Assembly (NCBI GenBank): GCA_036504515.1
Contig: DASXVA010000012.1
Span: 593,808 to 657,807 of the forward strand
Reading direction: 5' to 3'
From: AWTP1-18 sp036504515
GTDB taxonomy: Bacteria > Pseudomonadota > Gammaproteobacteria > Burkholderiales > Rhodocyclaceae
DNA: 64,000 bases
Made by a program: the position numbers and the translations under genes. Shown piece after piece: positions 1 to 8,142 of this stretch. A model generated the notes under the pieces. That model was not told where the DNA came from, searched no databases, and saw nothing but the letters and a program-made list of their open reading frames with translations. Position 1 is the first letter of the stretch. Every line of letters starts with the position of its first letter.

Positions 1-221
1 TTCTGACTCTCGTGCCCACCTCTCCAGAGGGCTCGGGGCATAAGACACCGCTGTCAAAAAATCTACGCTGCAGTGCAGCTTGCATTTACTTGCCACGACC
101 ACAACAATGGTCCGAGTCATGGTGATCGACACACTGACCTACACACATAAATAACCGCGTCGCAATCTCCAGACTGCAGCTCCAGACGTTCATGCCCCAA
201 CCATGACAGGAGGACACACAA
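1..221. other. Intergenic start of window
   Basis: No gene is supported here. The only clear element is a strong ribosome binding site (AGGAGG at about 209-214) directly before the small membrane protein gene. I saw no convincing sigma-54 or FNR-type promoter. Whatever lies upstream is outside the window. Confidence 0.5.
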
Positions 222-491
222 ATGAAGTGGATATATATTTTCTGGCCGTCATTCGTTACAGCCGTATTTGGCGAAATGGCCTTCTTCGCGTTTATTGATC
301 CCCAAGAGTTGTATCTGTTTGGCGAACCCGTGCAATGGAGTTCCATGGCGGTCTATTCCACGGGCTTCCTGATGTTTTGGTCACTTACCGCCCTGACGGC
401 TGCGTTTTGCTACTTCTTTCAGCATCTCCCGGTAGAAGCTGACCCGAAAGAAAAGCAAAACGCCCAACCATTGGCTCACTTTCACCCCTGA
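222..491 (+). CDS. Small two-helix membrane protein, unknown function
   Basis: An 89-residue protein with two probable membrane helices, at about residues 3-25 (rich in F, W, I, V) and 42-67 (FLMFWSLTALTAAFCYFF), and a short charged tail. I do not recognise the family. The start is well supported by an AGGAGG ribosome binding site about 8 bases upstream. A good rho-independent terminator follows the stop codon, so it is probably transcribed alone. It converges on draT and sits beside nitrogenase genes, but nothing in the sequence ties it to nitrogen fixation. Confidence 0.75.
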   Translation: MKWIYIFWPSFVTAVFGEMAFFAFIDPQELYLFGEPVQWSSMAVYSTGFLMFWSLTALTAAFCYFFQHLPVEADPKEKQNAQPLAHFHP

Positions 492-500
492 ATCAGGACG

Positions 501-527
501 GGCGCATCCCATGCGCCTTTCTTTATT
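501..527 (+). terminator. Rho-independent terminator after the small membrane protein gene
   Basis: Perfect 7-bp stem GGCGCAT / ATGCGCC (501-507 with 511-517), a 3-base loop, then a T-rich run (tttctttatt). It lies 9 bases after the stop codon. Confidence 0.8.
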
Positions 528-596
528 GCTTGGGGCCAGATGTCCCGTCAGCGCTCTGTCGTAAACCAGACATTGCCAAACACGATTTTTAAATGA

Positions 597-1496
597 TTAA
601 AAATCAAGTACCTGAACGCGATAGACGCCACCAATAACCAAGTATTCGCCTTCACCACGCAGGACATCTTGCAAGAGTTCGCAGTGGAAGAACACTTTGG
701 GCAGGGGCACCCTCACCTCGAGGATGGCATCGCCGAACTCGCCTGCCCTTTCTCGGGAAAGGCTGAAGGAGGTCAGGTTGTTGAACAACACCAGCTCGCT
801 ACTTCCCTCCCTTCCCAGTACTTCATGCTCGGCCAAACGATTGACGCCACGGTACAGCGTAAGTGCGTCCGCAGCCCCGTCTGCTGCCGCATTGGCCCGG
901 GAAAACTCGTACTGGCACCAGGCGTAGAGCATATCCAACTGGGCCTCCAGGGCATTGGTGCCATAGAGCGCACGGGAGCGCATTTCCTCATAACGCCGCC
1001 AGGGCTCACCAGCGTAATCCCGCAGGGGCTGCCCGTGAAATCGGGGCGGCAGGCCGAAGCGAGATTCCACCCAGGCTTTGAGCGCAGCACCTTCCAGCCC
1101 ATCGGAATCGAAGCCCCAGCCCCGCAACAAACGTAACCAGTTCGCTTTGCCCCGGCCACTGCCCGAGGGATCGAAGCCTGCCTCTTCCAACTGGTCCAGA
1201 CAGAAGTGCACTGCCATGTAGTCGCGGAAAAGCCGGTCCCTGTCCGCCAGATCCTCCAATAAGTCCAGATGCCGGAATAGCTCGCGGTGCAACTCCTCCA
1301 CGCCATCAAGAACCAGCGGAACGGGATGCTGCTGATAGGTAAGCCCACCCAGGATGACCGCCGGCAGATTGCAGCGGTTAATCGGCAGGCGGGCTGGTGC
1401 CGGAAGCGACGGACCCTTGTCGGAGGCCCTACAACTACCCGGGGAATTGTCGGATGAAAAGCCCGAGTTTGGCAGTGGGAGATTACTTAGTTTCAA
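597..1496 (-). CDS. draT: NAD+-dinitrogen-reductase ADP-D-ribosyltransferase
   Basis: DraT inactivates the nitrogenase Fe protein by ADP-ribosylating a conserved arginine of NifH when ammonium appears or energy falls. Family landmarks are visible: LPINRCNLPAVILGGL near residue 37, LYRGVNRL (NAD-binding arginine region), LTSFS, and the C-terminal catalytic EGEYLVIGG. Length (299 aa) fits the family. The gene diverges from nifH, its target. The start is odd. The frame opens with TTG immediately after a stop codon, no ATG or GTG lies ahead of the conserved region, and no clear ribosome binding site is seen, so the first 36 residues are uncertain. The usual partner draG is not in the window; downstream is an unrelated convergent gene. 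Confidence 0.9.
   Translation of the reverse strand: MKLSNLPLPNSGFSSDNSPGSCRASDKGPSLPAPARLPINRCNLPAVILGGLTYQQHPVPLVLDGVEELHRELFRHLDLLEDLADRDRLFRDYMAVHFCLDQLEEAGFDPSGSGRGKANWLRLLRGWGFDSDGLEGAALKAWVESRFGLPPRFHGQPLRDYAGEPWRRYEEMRSRALYGTNALEAQLDMLYAWCQYEFSRANAAADGAADALTLYRGVNRLAEHEVLGREGSSELVLFNNLTSFSLSRERAGEFGDAILEVRVPLPKVFFHCELLQDVLRGEGEYLVIGGVYRVQVLDF
1418..1433 (+). promoter_or_regulatory. NifA upstream activator sequence
   Basis: Perfect TGT-N10-ACA (TGT 1418-1420, ACA 1431-1433), the NifA binding consensus. It is centred about 130 bp before the start point predicted from the sigma-54 promoter, a normal distance for enhancer-type activation. It lies inside the predicted N-terminal coding part of draT, so either it is embedded in that gene or draT really starts further in. 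Confidence 0.8.
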
Positions 1497-1531
1497 TTAT
1501 TTTTCAACAAGTTAAGTAATCAAAAAAGTAC

Positions 1532-1547
1532 TGGCACACCTCTTGCG
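1532..1547 (+). promoter_or_regulatory. Sigma-54 promoter of the nifH operon
   Basis: TGGCAC (1532-1537), a 5-base spacer, then TTGCG (1543-1547) match the -24/-12 consensus with GG and GC correctly spaced. The predicted start point is near 1557, leaving a leader of about 57 bases before nifH. Confidence 0.92.
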
Positions 1548-1613
1548 GAAATGTACCCGGGAGCACGGGATTCCCCCAACGCCCGAAGAGACTCAACACA
1601 AGGAGATTGCATC

Positions 1614-2513
<900 letters not shown>

Positions 2514-2531
2514 GTAATTGTTGTACCGAAT

Positions 2532-2549
2532 CCCCGGCCTTGGCCGGGG
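2532..2549 (+). other. Intercistronic hairpin between nifH and nifD
   Basis: Perfect 8-bp stem CCCCGGCC / GGCCGGGG with a TT loop. There is no T run directly after it, so it is better read as an mRNA-stabilising or processing hairpin at the 3' end of nifH than as a full terminator. Such elements help make NifH in excess of NifDK. Confidence 0.65.
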
Positions 2550-2611
2550 GTGCCCAAGTCTTTTGAGTCATCGTGCGCAGATTGGCGCCGATTTTGACAA
2601 GGAGATGCAAG

Positions 2612-4090
2612 ATGTCCACGCTAACCCGTGAAGAAACCGAAGCCCTCATCCAAGAGGTGCTGGCGGTATACCCCGAAAAAGCCCAGAAGGATCGTGCCAA
2701 GCATTTGGCCGCCAATGACGTAACTCTGGAACAATCCAAGAAGTGCATCACTTCCAACCGTAAGTCCCTGCCTGGCGTGATGACCATCCGCGGCTGTGCC
2801 TACGCCGGTTCCAAAGGCGTGGTGTGGGGTCCCGTCAAGGACATGATCCACATCTCCCACGGTCCCGTCGGTTGCGGTCAGTATTCCCGTGCCGGTCGTC
2901 GTAACTACTACGTCGGCATCACCGGTATCAACACCTTCGGCACGATGAACTTCACTTCCGACTTCCAGGAAAAAGACATCGTGTTCGGCGGCGACAAGAA
3001 GCTCGCCAAGCTGATCACCGAAGTGGAACAACTGTTCCCCCTGCACAAGGGTATTTCCGTGCAATCCGAATGCCCCATCGGTCTGATCGGTGACGATATC
3101 GAAGCCGTGTCCAAGAAGGGTGCCAAGGAAATCAACAAGCCCGTCGTTCCCGTCCGTTGCGAAGGCTTCCGTGGCGTGTCCCAGTCCCTGGGTCACCACA
3201 TCGCCAACGACGCAGTCCGTGACTGGGTTCTGGGCAACCGCGATGGCTCTACCGACTTCGTATCCACACCCTACGACGTCACCATCATCGGCGACTACAA
3301 CATCGGTGGCGATGCTTGGGCCTCCCGTATCCTCCTCGAGGAAATGGGCCTGCGCGTGATCGCTCAATGGTCCGGCGACGGCACCCTGGCTGAAATGGAA
3401 AACACTCCCAAAGCCAAGCTGAACCTGCTCCACTGCTACCGTTCCATGAACTACATCAGCCGTCACATGGAAGAAAAGTACGGTATTCCCTACATGGAAT
3501 ACAACTTCTTCGGCCCCACCAAGATTGCTGAAGCCCTGCGTAACATCGCCTCATTCTTTGACGACAAGATCAAAGAAGGTGCCGAAAAGGTTATCGCCAA
3601 GTACCAGCCCATGATGCAAGCCGTCATCGACAAGTACAAGCCCCGCCTCGAAGGCAAGAAGGTCATGTTGTACGTGGGCGGTCTGCGTCCCCGTCACGTG
3701 ATCGGCGCCTACGAAGATCTGGGCATGGAAGTCGTTGGTACCGGTTACGAATTCGCCCACGGCGATGACTATGACCGCACCATCAAAGAAATGGGCGATG
3801 CCACTCTGCTGTACGACGACGTCACCGGTTTCGAACTGGAAGAATTCGTCAAGCGCATCAACCCTGATCTGGTCGGTTCCGGCATCAAGGAAAAGTACGT
3901 GTTCCAAAAAATGGGTATCCCCCTGCGTCAGATGCACTCCTGGGATTACTCCGGCCCCTATCACGGCTATGACGGCTTCGCCATCTTCGCTCGCGATATG
4001 GACATCGCCATCTCCAGCCCAACCTTCAAGAATCTTGTTCCCCCCTGGAAGAAGAAGCCTGAAGCAGCAGCTGAACAGAAAGCAGCGTAA
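2612..4090 (+). CDS. nifD: Nitrogenase MoFe protein alpha chain
   Basis: Alpha subunit carrying FeMo-cofactor, the site of N2 reduction. The 492-residue product keeps Azotobacter vinelandii numbering for every key residue: P-cluster ligands Cys62, Cys88 and Cys154, His195 near the cofactor, and cofactor ligands Cys275 (LLHCYRS) and His442 (RQMHSWDYSGPYHG). The start is the ATG at 2612, with AAGGAG just upstream; the frame extends to 2573, but that start lacks a ribosome binding site. It is the second gene of the nif operon, flanked by hairpins. Confidence 0.99.
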   Translation: MSTLTREETEALIQEVLAVYPEKAQKDRAKHLAANDVTLEQSKKCITSNRKSLPGVMTIRGCAYAGSKGVVWGPVKDMIHISHGPVGCGQYSRAGRRNYYVGITGINTFGTMNFTSDFQEKDIVFGGDKKLAKLITEVEQLFPLHKGISVQSECPIGLIGDDIEAVSKKGAKEINKPVVPVRCEGFRGVSQSLGHHIANDAVRDWVLGNRDGSTDFVSTPYDVTIIGDYNIGGDAWASRILLEEMGLRVIAQWSGDGTLAEMENTPKAKLNLLHCYRSMNYISRHMEEKYGIPYMEYNFFGPTKIAEALRNIASFFDDKIKEGAEKVIAKYQPMMQAVIDKYKPRLEGKKVMLYVGGLRPRHVIGAYEDLGMEVVGTGYEFAHGDDYDRTIKEMGDATLLYDDVTGFELEEFVKRINPDLVGSGIKEKYVFQKMGIPLRQMHSWDYSGPYHGYDGFAIFARDMDIAISSPTFKNLVPPWKKKPEAAAEQKAA

Positions 4091-4099
4091 TACCGGATC

Positions 4100-4122
4100 G
4101 GCGGTTCCGATTCGGAATCGCC
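4100..4122 (+). other. Intercistronic hairpin between nifD and nifK
   Basis: Eleven-bp stem with one mismatch (GGCGGTTCCGA / TCGGAATCGCC) and a single-base loop, 10 bases after the nifD stop. It has no T run. It is probably an mRNA stability or processing element. Confidence 0.5.
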
Positions 4123-4183
4123 ACCCTGATTTTCAACTTGTGCCCGCGTCCACACATGAGATGGCCGGGCTAAGGAGATAAAG

Positions 4184-5752
4184 ATGCAAGCCGTAGACGA
4201 TATCAAGCCGTGCTATCCCCTGTTCCGGGACGACGACTACAAAGCCTCCATCAAGAACAAGCAAGACCTGTTCGAAGAGCGCCATGACGAAGCCAAGATC
4301 CAAGAAGCTTTCCTGTGGTCCACGACCCAGGAATATCAGGACCTGAACTTCAAGCGTGAAGCCCTGACGGTTGACCCCGCCAAGGCCTGCCAACCTCTGG
4401 GTGCCGTTCTTTGCGCCCTGGGCTTCGAAAAGACCATGCCCTATGTGCACGGTTCCCAAGGTTGTGTTGCTTACTTCCGTTCTTACTTCAACCGTCATTT
4501 CAAAGAGCCGATCTCCTGCGTGTCCGACTCCATGACGGAAGATGCCGCCGTGTTCGGTGGTCAGAAGAACATGTTTGATGGTCTGGAAAACTGCAAGGCA
4601 ATCTACAAGCCTGAAATGATCGCCGTTTCCACCACCTGCATGGCGGAAGTTATCGGTGATGACTTGAATGCCTTCATCACCAACACCAAGAAGGCCGGTC
4701 ACATTCCTCAGGACTACCCGGTTCCCTTCGCTCATACCCCTTCCTTCGTGGGCTCCCACGTGACTGGTTGGGACAACATGTTCGAAGGCATTGCCCGTTA
4801 CTTCACGCTGAACCACATGGAAGGCAAGAAGGTCGGTAGCAATGGCAAGCTGAACCTGGTTCCCGGTTTTGAAACCTACCTGGGCAACTTCCGCGTCATC
4901 AAGCGCATGCTGGCCGAAATGGGCGTCGACAATGTTCTGTTGTCCGATCCCACTGAAGTGCTGGATACGCCCGCTGACGGTGAGTTCCGCATGTATGCCG
5001 GTGGCACAACGCAAGATGAAGTGAAGGATGCTCCTAACGCCTTCAACACCATCCTGCTGCAACCCTGGCAACTGGAAAAGACCAAGAAGTTCGTGGAAGG
5101 CACCTGGAATCACGACGTGCCCAAGCTCAACGTCCCCATGGGTGTTGAATGGACCGACGAATTCCTGATGAAGGTTTCTGAAATCACTGGCAAGCCAATT
5201 CCCGCTTCCCTGGAACTGGAACGTGGCCGTTGCTGTGACTTGGTTTCTGACTCCCACGCCTGGCTGCATGGCAAGAAGTTCGCCCTTTACGGCGATCCTG
5301 ACTTCGTCATGGGCCTGACCAAGATCCTGTTGGAAGTTGGTGCTGAGCCTACTCATATCCTCTGCCACAACGCCAACAAGCGTTGGACCAAGGCAATGGA
5401 AAAGATGCTGGCCGACAGCCCCTTCGGCGTCAATGGCAAAGTCTATGCTGGTCGCGATCTGTGGCATCTGCGCAGCCTGTGCTTCACCGACAAGCCCGAT
5501 TTCCTGATCGGTAACAGCTACGGTAAGTACATCCAGCGCGACACCATGTTCAAGGGTAAGGAATTCGAAGTACCCCTGATCCGTCTGGGCTTCCCCCTGT
5601 TCGACCGTCACCATCTGCATCGTCAGACTACCCTCGGGTACGAAGGCACCATGCAAGTTGTGACTACCCTGGTGAATGCAGTACTTGAGCGTCTTGATCA
5701 AGAAACCATGGGCATGGGTACCACCGACTACAACTTCGACTTGGTTCGCTAA
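4184..5752 (+). CDS. nifK: Nitrogenase MoFe protein beta chain
   Basis: Beta subunit of dinitrogenase, which shares the P-cluster with NifD. The 522-residue product shows P-cluster ligands Cys69 (PAKACQPLG), Cys94 (GSQGCVAYFR) and Cys152 (STTCMAEVIGDD), one position off Azotobacter numbering. The start is the ATG at 4184 with AAGGAG 7 bases upstream. It follows nifD by 93 bp and precedes a strong intercistronic hairpin. Confidence 0.99.
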   Translation: MQAVDDIKPCYPLFRDDDYKASIKNKQDLFEERHDEAKIQEAFLWSTTQEYQDLNFKREALTVDPAKACQPLGAVLCALGFEKTMPYVHGSQGCVAYFRSYFNRHFKEPISCVSDSMTEDAAVFGGQKNMFDGLENCKAIYKPEMIAVSTTCMAEVIGDDLNAFITNTKKAGHIPQDYPVPFAHTPSFVGSHVTGWDNMFEGIARYFTLNHMEGKKVGSNGKLNLVPGFETYLGNFRVIKRMLAEMGVDNVLLSDPTEVLDTPADGEFRMYAGGTTQDEVKDAPNAFNTILLQPWQLEKTKKFVEGTWNHDVPKLNVPMGVEWTDEFLMKVSEITGKPIPASLELERGRCCDLVSDSHAWLHGKKFALYGDPDFVMGLTKILLEVGAEPTHILCHNANKRWTKAMEKMLADSPFGVNGKVYAGRDLWHLRSLCFTDKPDFLIGNSYGKYIQRDTMFKGKEFEVPLIRLGFPLFDRHHLHRQTTLGYEGTMQVVTTLVNAVLERLDQETMGMGTTDYNFDLVR

Positions 5753-5760
5753 TCAAGTCA

Positions 5761-5817
5761 CCGCAGCTTCTACCCGGCCCCTTCACAAAAGGGAACCGGG
5801 TGGTGGCTGCGGTTTTT
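5761..5817 (+). terminator. Partial terminator or attenuator between nifK and nifT
   Basis: Long branched stem: CCGCAGC (5761-5767) pairs with GCTGCGG (5806-5812), with inner ACCCGG/CCGGGT and CCCTT/AAGGG pairs, followed by TTTTT (5813-5817). This is a full rho-independent terminator by structure, yet co-directed nif genes continue 32 bases later with no obvious new promoter. Partial read-through lowering expression of the accessory genes is the likely role. Confidence 0.75.
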
Positions 5818-5849
5818 AAGTTTCAGAAGTTATAAACCGGAGGCCCATC

Positions 5850-6074
5850 ATGGCCAACATCATGATCCGCAAGGATGCAGCAGGTAGCTACACTTTCTAT
5901 CTCCCCAAGCGGGATTTGGAAGACACTATCGTTTCAATGGAATTCGACACCCCGGAAAAATGGGGTGGTGAAATCAAGTTGAACAATGGTGGTTGCTACT
6001 ATATTGAACCCCAGGCTGCTCCTGCCCGTCTGCCCATCTCCCTGCGCGCCAAGCGTTTGGATGCAGCGGAATAA
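5850..6074 (+). CDS. nifT: NifT/FixU family protein
   Basis: Small conserved nif-operon protein (74 aa) usually found right after nifK. Its biochemical role is unclear in the family and loss has little effect in studied species. The product has the family's opening pattern (MANIMIRKD..YTFYLPKRDLE) and the glycine-rich WGGEIKLNNGGCYYIEP segment. A clear ribosome binding site (GGAGG) precedes the ATG. It is downstream of the nifK attenuator and followed after 32 bp by a ferredoxin gene. Confidence 0.93.
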   Translation: MANIMIRKDAAGSYTFYLPKRDLEDTIVSMEFDTPEKWGGEIKLNNGGCYYIEPQAAPARLPISLRAKRLDAAE

Positions 6075-6106
6075 GACACGCAGAATCGAACTGAAAGGAA
6101 AACATC

Positions 6107-6304
6107 ATGGCACTGAAAATCGTCCAAGCTGAATGCACCTCCTGTGGCGACTGCAAGCCCGTTTGCCCCACCAAGTCCATTACCGACAAGGGTGGCATTT
6201 TCAAGATCAACGCCGAAACATGTACTGAATGTGAAGGCGAGTTCGACGAACCCCAGTGTCTTGCCGCCTGTCCGGCTGGCGAGTCCTGCATCGTCTTCAT
6301 CTGA
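6107..6304 (+). CDS. Nif-associated 2[4Fe-4S] ferredoxin
   Basis: A 65-residue electron carrier with two cluster motifs: CTSCGDCKPVC near residues 10-20 and an expanded CTECEGEFDEPQCLAACP near 41-58, where eight residues separate the second and third cysteines. The spaced second motif is typical of FdxN/FdxB-like nitrogen-fixation ferredoxins. It lies inside the nif operon, 32 bp after nifT, with AAAGGAAA as ribosome binding site. Possible roles are electron donation to nitrogenase or to cofactor assembly enzymes; the sequence does not decide which. Confidence 0.92.
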   Translation: MALKIVQAECTSCGDCKPVCPTKSITDKGGIFKINAETCTECEGEFDEPQCLAACPAGESCIVFI

Positions 6305-6315
6305 TCTGAGCCCCT

Positions 6316-6380
6316 GCACCGCACTCGTTGCGGTGTGGCGGATTAATAGCAGCAACCCTGCCATTCTTGTGAATGGCGGG
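6316..6380 (+). other. Two hairpins between the ferredoxin and nifY-like genes
   Basis: First hairpin: CACCGCA (6317-6323) with TGCGGTG (6329-6335). Second: a 10-bp stem, CCTGCCATTC (6357-6366) with GAATGGCGGG (6371-6380), one G-T pair and a TTGT loop. Neither is followed by a T run. They probably affect mRNA stability within the nif operon. Confidence 0.5.
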
Positions 6381-6414
6381 ATTGCTCCCACGCTTGCGGT
6401 CACAGGAGAACGCC

Positions 6415-7128
6415 ATGTCGTCCCCCATTACCCGTGAAGTCGCGTTGCGCATCGGCCTTGCGGCTCATGCGCTACCCGGCATTGAACCTCGTGCACTGGC
6501 TGCAGCCCTCGCCGACAAGCTCGGCTTGCCCTTGGCTGAATCTGCCCTTGCCAAATTGACCGTGGCCGACCTCAAAGCCATGATTCAAGGCGATGACGTT
6601 ATCGAGCCCGACTACAGCACCGAACAGATCAAGGAAGCCGTCCGCCTGCTCTGGGGCGAAGGCGTGGAAGACGAGACCAAGCTACCGCTGGAAGCCTTCA
6701 CTGAAGGCGACATGCCCGGCTCCATCCGGGTTGCCGTTGCCTCCAATACTGAAGAAAACCTCGATGGCCATTTCGGCTCCTGCGAGCGCTTCCTCGTTTA
6801 TCAGGTTTCCCCGACGGAAACCCGACTGATCGCCGTGCGCTCCACCGCCGAGGCGGATACGGCAGAAGACCGCAACGTTGCCCGCTCCAATCTCATCAAT
6901 GATTGCCAAGTGGTCTATGTGCAATCCATTGGTGGCCCTGCCGCGGCCAAGGTTGTCCGGGTCGGTGTGCATCCGGTGAAGATTCCCAAATCGGCTCCGG
7001 CCCGGGAAACCCTTACCCAGTTGCAAACCACCCTGCAGGCACCGCCCCCTTGGCTGGCCAAAATCATGGGCGTCGAAGCCAGTTCCTTGAGCCGCTTTGC
7101 CGACATGGCTGAAGAGGAAGAGGCATGA
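6415..7128 (+). CDS. nifY: NifY/NafY-like protein with NifX FeMo-cofactor-binding domain
   Basis: Probable cofactor carrier or chaperone for apo-dinitrogenase. The 237-residue product has an N-terminal helical domain (about 1-95) as in NafY/NifY and a C-terminal NifX/NifB-type dinitrogenase cofactor domain (about 100-215) with the LDGHFGSC motif, whose histidine is implicated in FeMo-co binding in NafY. The start at 6415 has AGGAGA 7 bases upstream; an earlier in-frame ATG at 6373 lies inside a hairpin and is rejected. Its end overlaps the next gene by 4 bases. Position after nifT matches nifY of Azotobacter; the symbol is assigned by family and position. Confidence 0.85.
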   Translation: MSSPITREVALRIGLAAHALPGIEPRALAAALADKLGLPLAESALAKLTVADLKAMIQGDDVIEPDYSTEQIKEAVRLLWGEGVEDETKLPLEAFTEGDMPGSIRVAVASNTEENLDGHFGSCERFLVYQVSPTETRLIAVRSTAEADTAEDRNVARSNLINDCQVVYVQSIGGPAAAKVVRVGVHPVKIPKSAPARETLTQLQTTLQAPPPWLAKIMGVEASSLSRFADMAEEEEA

Positions 7129-7406
7129 TCGAAGCCGCCCTGGTCCAGCAAGTGGCCGATGCAGTAGCGGCCCTGCCCTCGCTGAATGACGAGAACGGCG
7201 TGACCCAAACCCTGCGCGGGAAATTTCCCGGGCTCAGGATCGTGGTCTGTAATGACGACCACATCCCGGTCAACGTCAAGCCGGTCTCCGAAAATACCGT
7301 ATGCCATTTGTACTTCATGGATACCGGCGCACATTGCGTCAAATTCACCACCGAAGCCGAAGTGGCCAGCGGTATTGTCGTGGGCATTATCGGTGACGAC
7401 GACTGA
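7125..7406 (+). CDS. Small nif-operon protein, DUF6129-like
   Basis: A 93-residue acidic protein that starts inside the stop region of the nifY-like gene (ATGA overlap), so the two are translationally coupled. It resembles the small conserved proteins found between nifY and lrv in other diazotrophs; the DUF6129 assignment is from memory and tentative. Visible are an N-terminal helix (MIEAALVQQVADAVAAL), a conserved-looking GKFPGLRIVVCNDDHIP core and a glycine-rich end. There is no metal motif: two isolated cysteines only. Function unknown. Confidence 0.75.
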   Translation: MIEAALVQQVADAVAALPSLNDENGVTQTLRGKFPGLRIVVCNDDHIPVNVKPVSENTVCHLYFMDTGAHCVKFTTEAEVASGIVVGIIGDDD

Positions 7407-7410
7407 TACC

Positions 7411-8142
7411 GTGCTAGGGCTGGGACAGCATGGCCTCTGCGCCAACTGCCCCCACACCGACCGGCTGGAAGCTTCCCGCTGCCAGCCGGGAGATGCCTGC
7501 GTGCGCGCCCACAGCGGCCGACAGATCGACCGCTTCCTTCGCGCCAACCCGGATGTCGCCGACCGCTATCTGAAGGATGGCTTCTGGGAGCGCCGGGCCA
7601 TTGCGGTTCGTTACGCCCCCGTAGAAAGCATCCTGGCCCTGCAGAACGACAGCGATGAAGTCGTGCGCCGGGCAGTGGTCATGCGTCTCCCCCCCGATGA
7701 ATTAAAAGTCATGAGCAAGGATCCGGACCGGGAGGTTCGCATCACCGTTGCCCAGCGCATGTCTCCCGACCTGCTGCTGCCCATGGCTTCCGATTCCGAT
7801 TACATGGTGAGGGTCGTTGTTGCCCGACGCCTGTCCCATGGAAAGCTGCCCAAGATGGCCAATGACCCCGAGCGGGAAGTGCGCAAGACGGTTGCTCAGC
7901 GCCTGCCTGCTTTCGCCCTGGCAAGAATGCTGGGTGATCCGGAACCCGAAGTTCGCCGTATCGTCGCCGAGCGCGGTTTGCCCGATGACGTCGTAGTTTT
8001 ACTGGAAGACCCGGATTGGCTGGTGCGTCTTGCCGCCGTGCAAAATGCCCCTCGCGAATCCGTTCGTATCGCCCTGGATGACCCTGAACCCGACGTCCGC
8101 CATATGGCCTGGCAACGTCTTGCCGAAGCGGAGACTTCATGA
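7411..8142 (+). CDS. Leucine-rich repeat variant (LRV) protein with N-terminal 4Fe-4S cluster
   Basis: Resembles the LRV protein of the Azotobacter nif cluster: four cysteines near the N-terminus (C10, C13, C24, C30; CANC...RC...AC) that hold a [4Fe-4S] cluster, followed by about seven 24-residue helical repeats with pattern VRR.VA.RLP...L..L..DPE. The product is 243 aa if it starts at GTG 7411; GTG 7393 is an alternative and neither has a clear ribosome binding site. It follows the DUF6129-like gene by 4 bp and overlaps the next gene by 4 bases. Its role in nitrogen fixation is not established. Confidence 0.88.
   Translation: MLGLGQHGLCANCPHTDRLEASRCQPGDACVRAHSGRQIDRFLRANPDVADRYLKDGFWERRAIAVRYAPVESILALQNDSDEVVRRAVVMRLPPDELKVMSKDPDREVRITVAQRMSPDLLLPMASDSDYMVRVVVARRLSHGKLPKMANDPEREVRKTVAQRLPAFALARMLGDPEPEVRRIVAERGLPDDVVVLLEDPDWLVRLAAVQNAPRESVRIALDDPEPDVRHMAWQRLAEAETS

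Noticed and set aside
1448..1463. Second NifA-type site upstream of nifH
   Set aside because: TGT is present at 1448 but the bases at the expected ACA position read GCC.
1551..1613. N-terminal extension of NifH to the ATG at 1551
   Set aside because: That ATG lies before the transcription start predicted from the sigma-54 promoter, and the real start at 1614 has a good ribosome binding site and matches the family.
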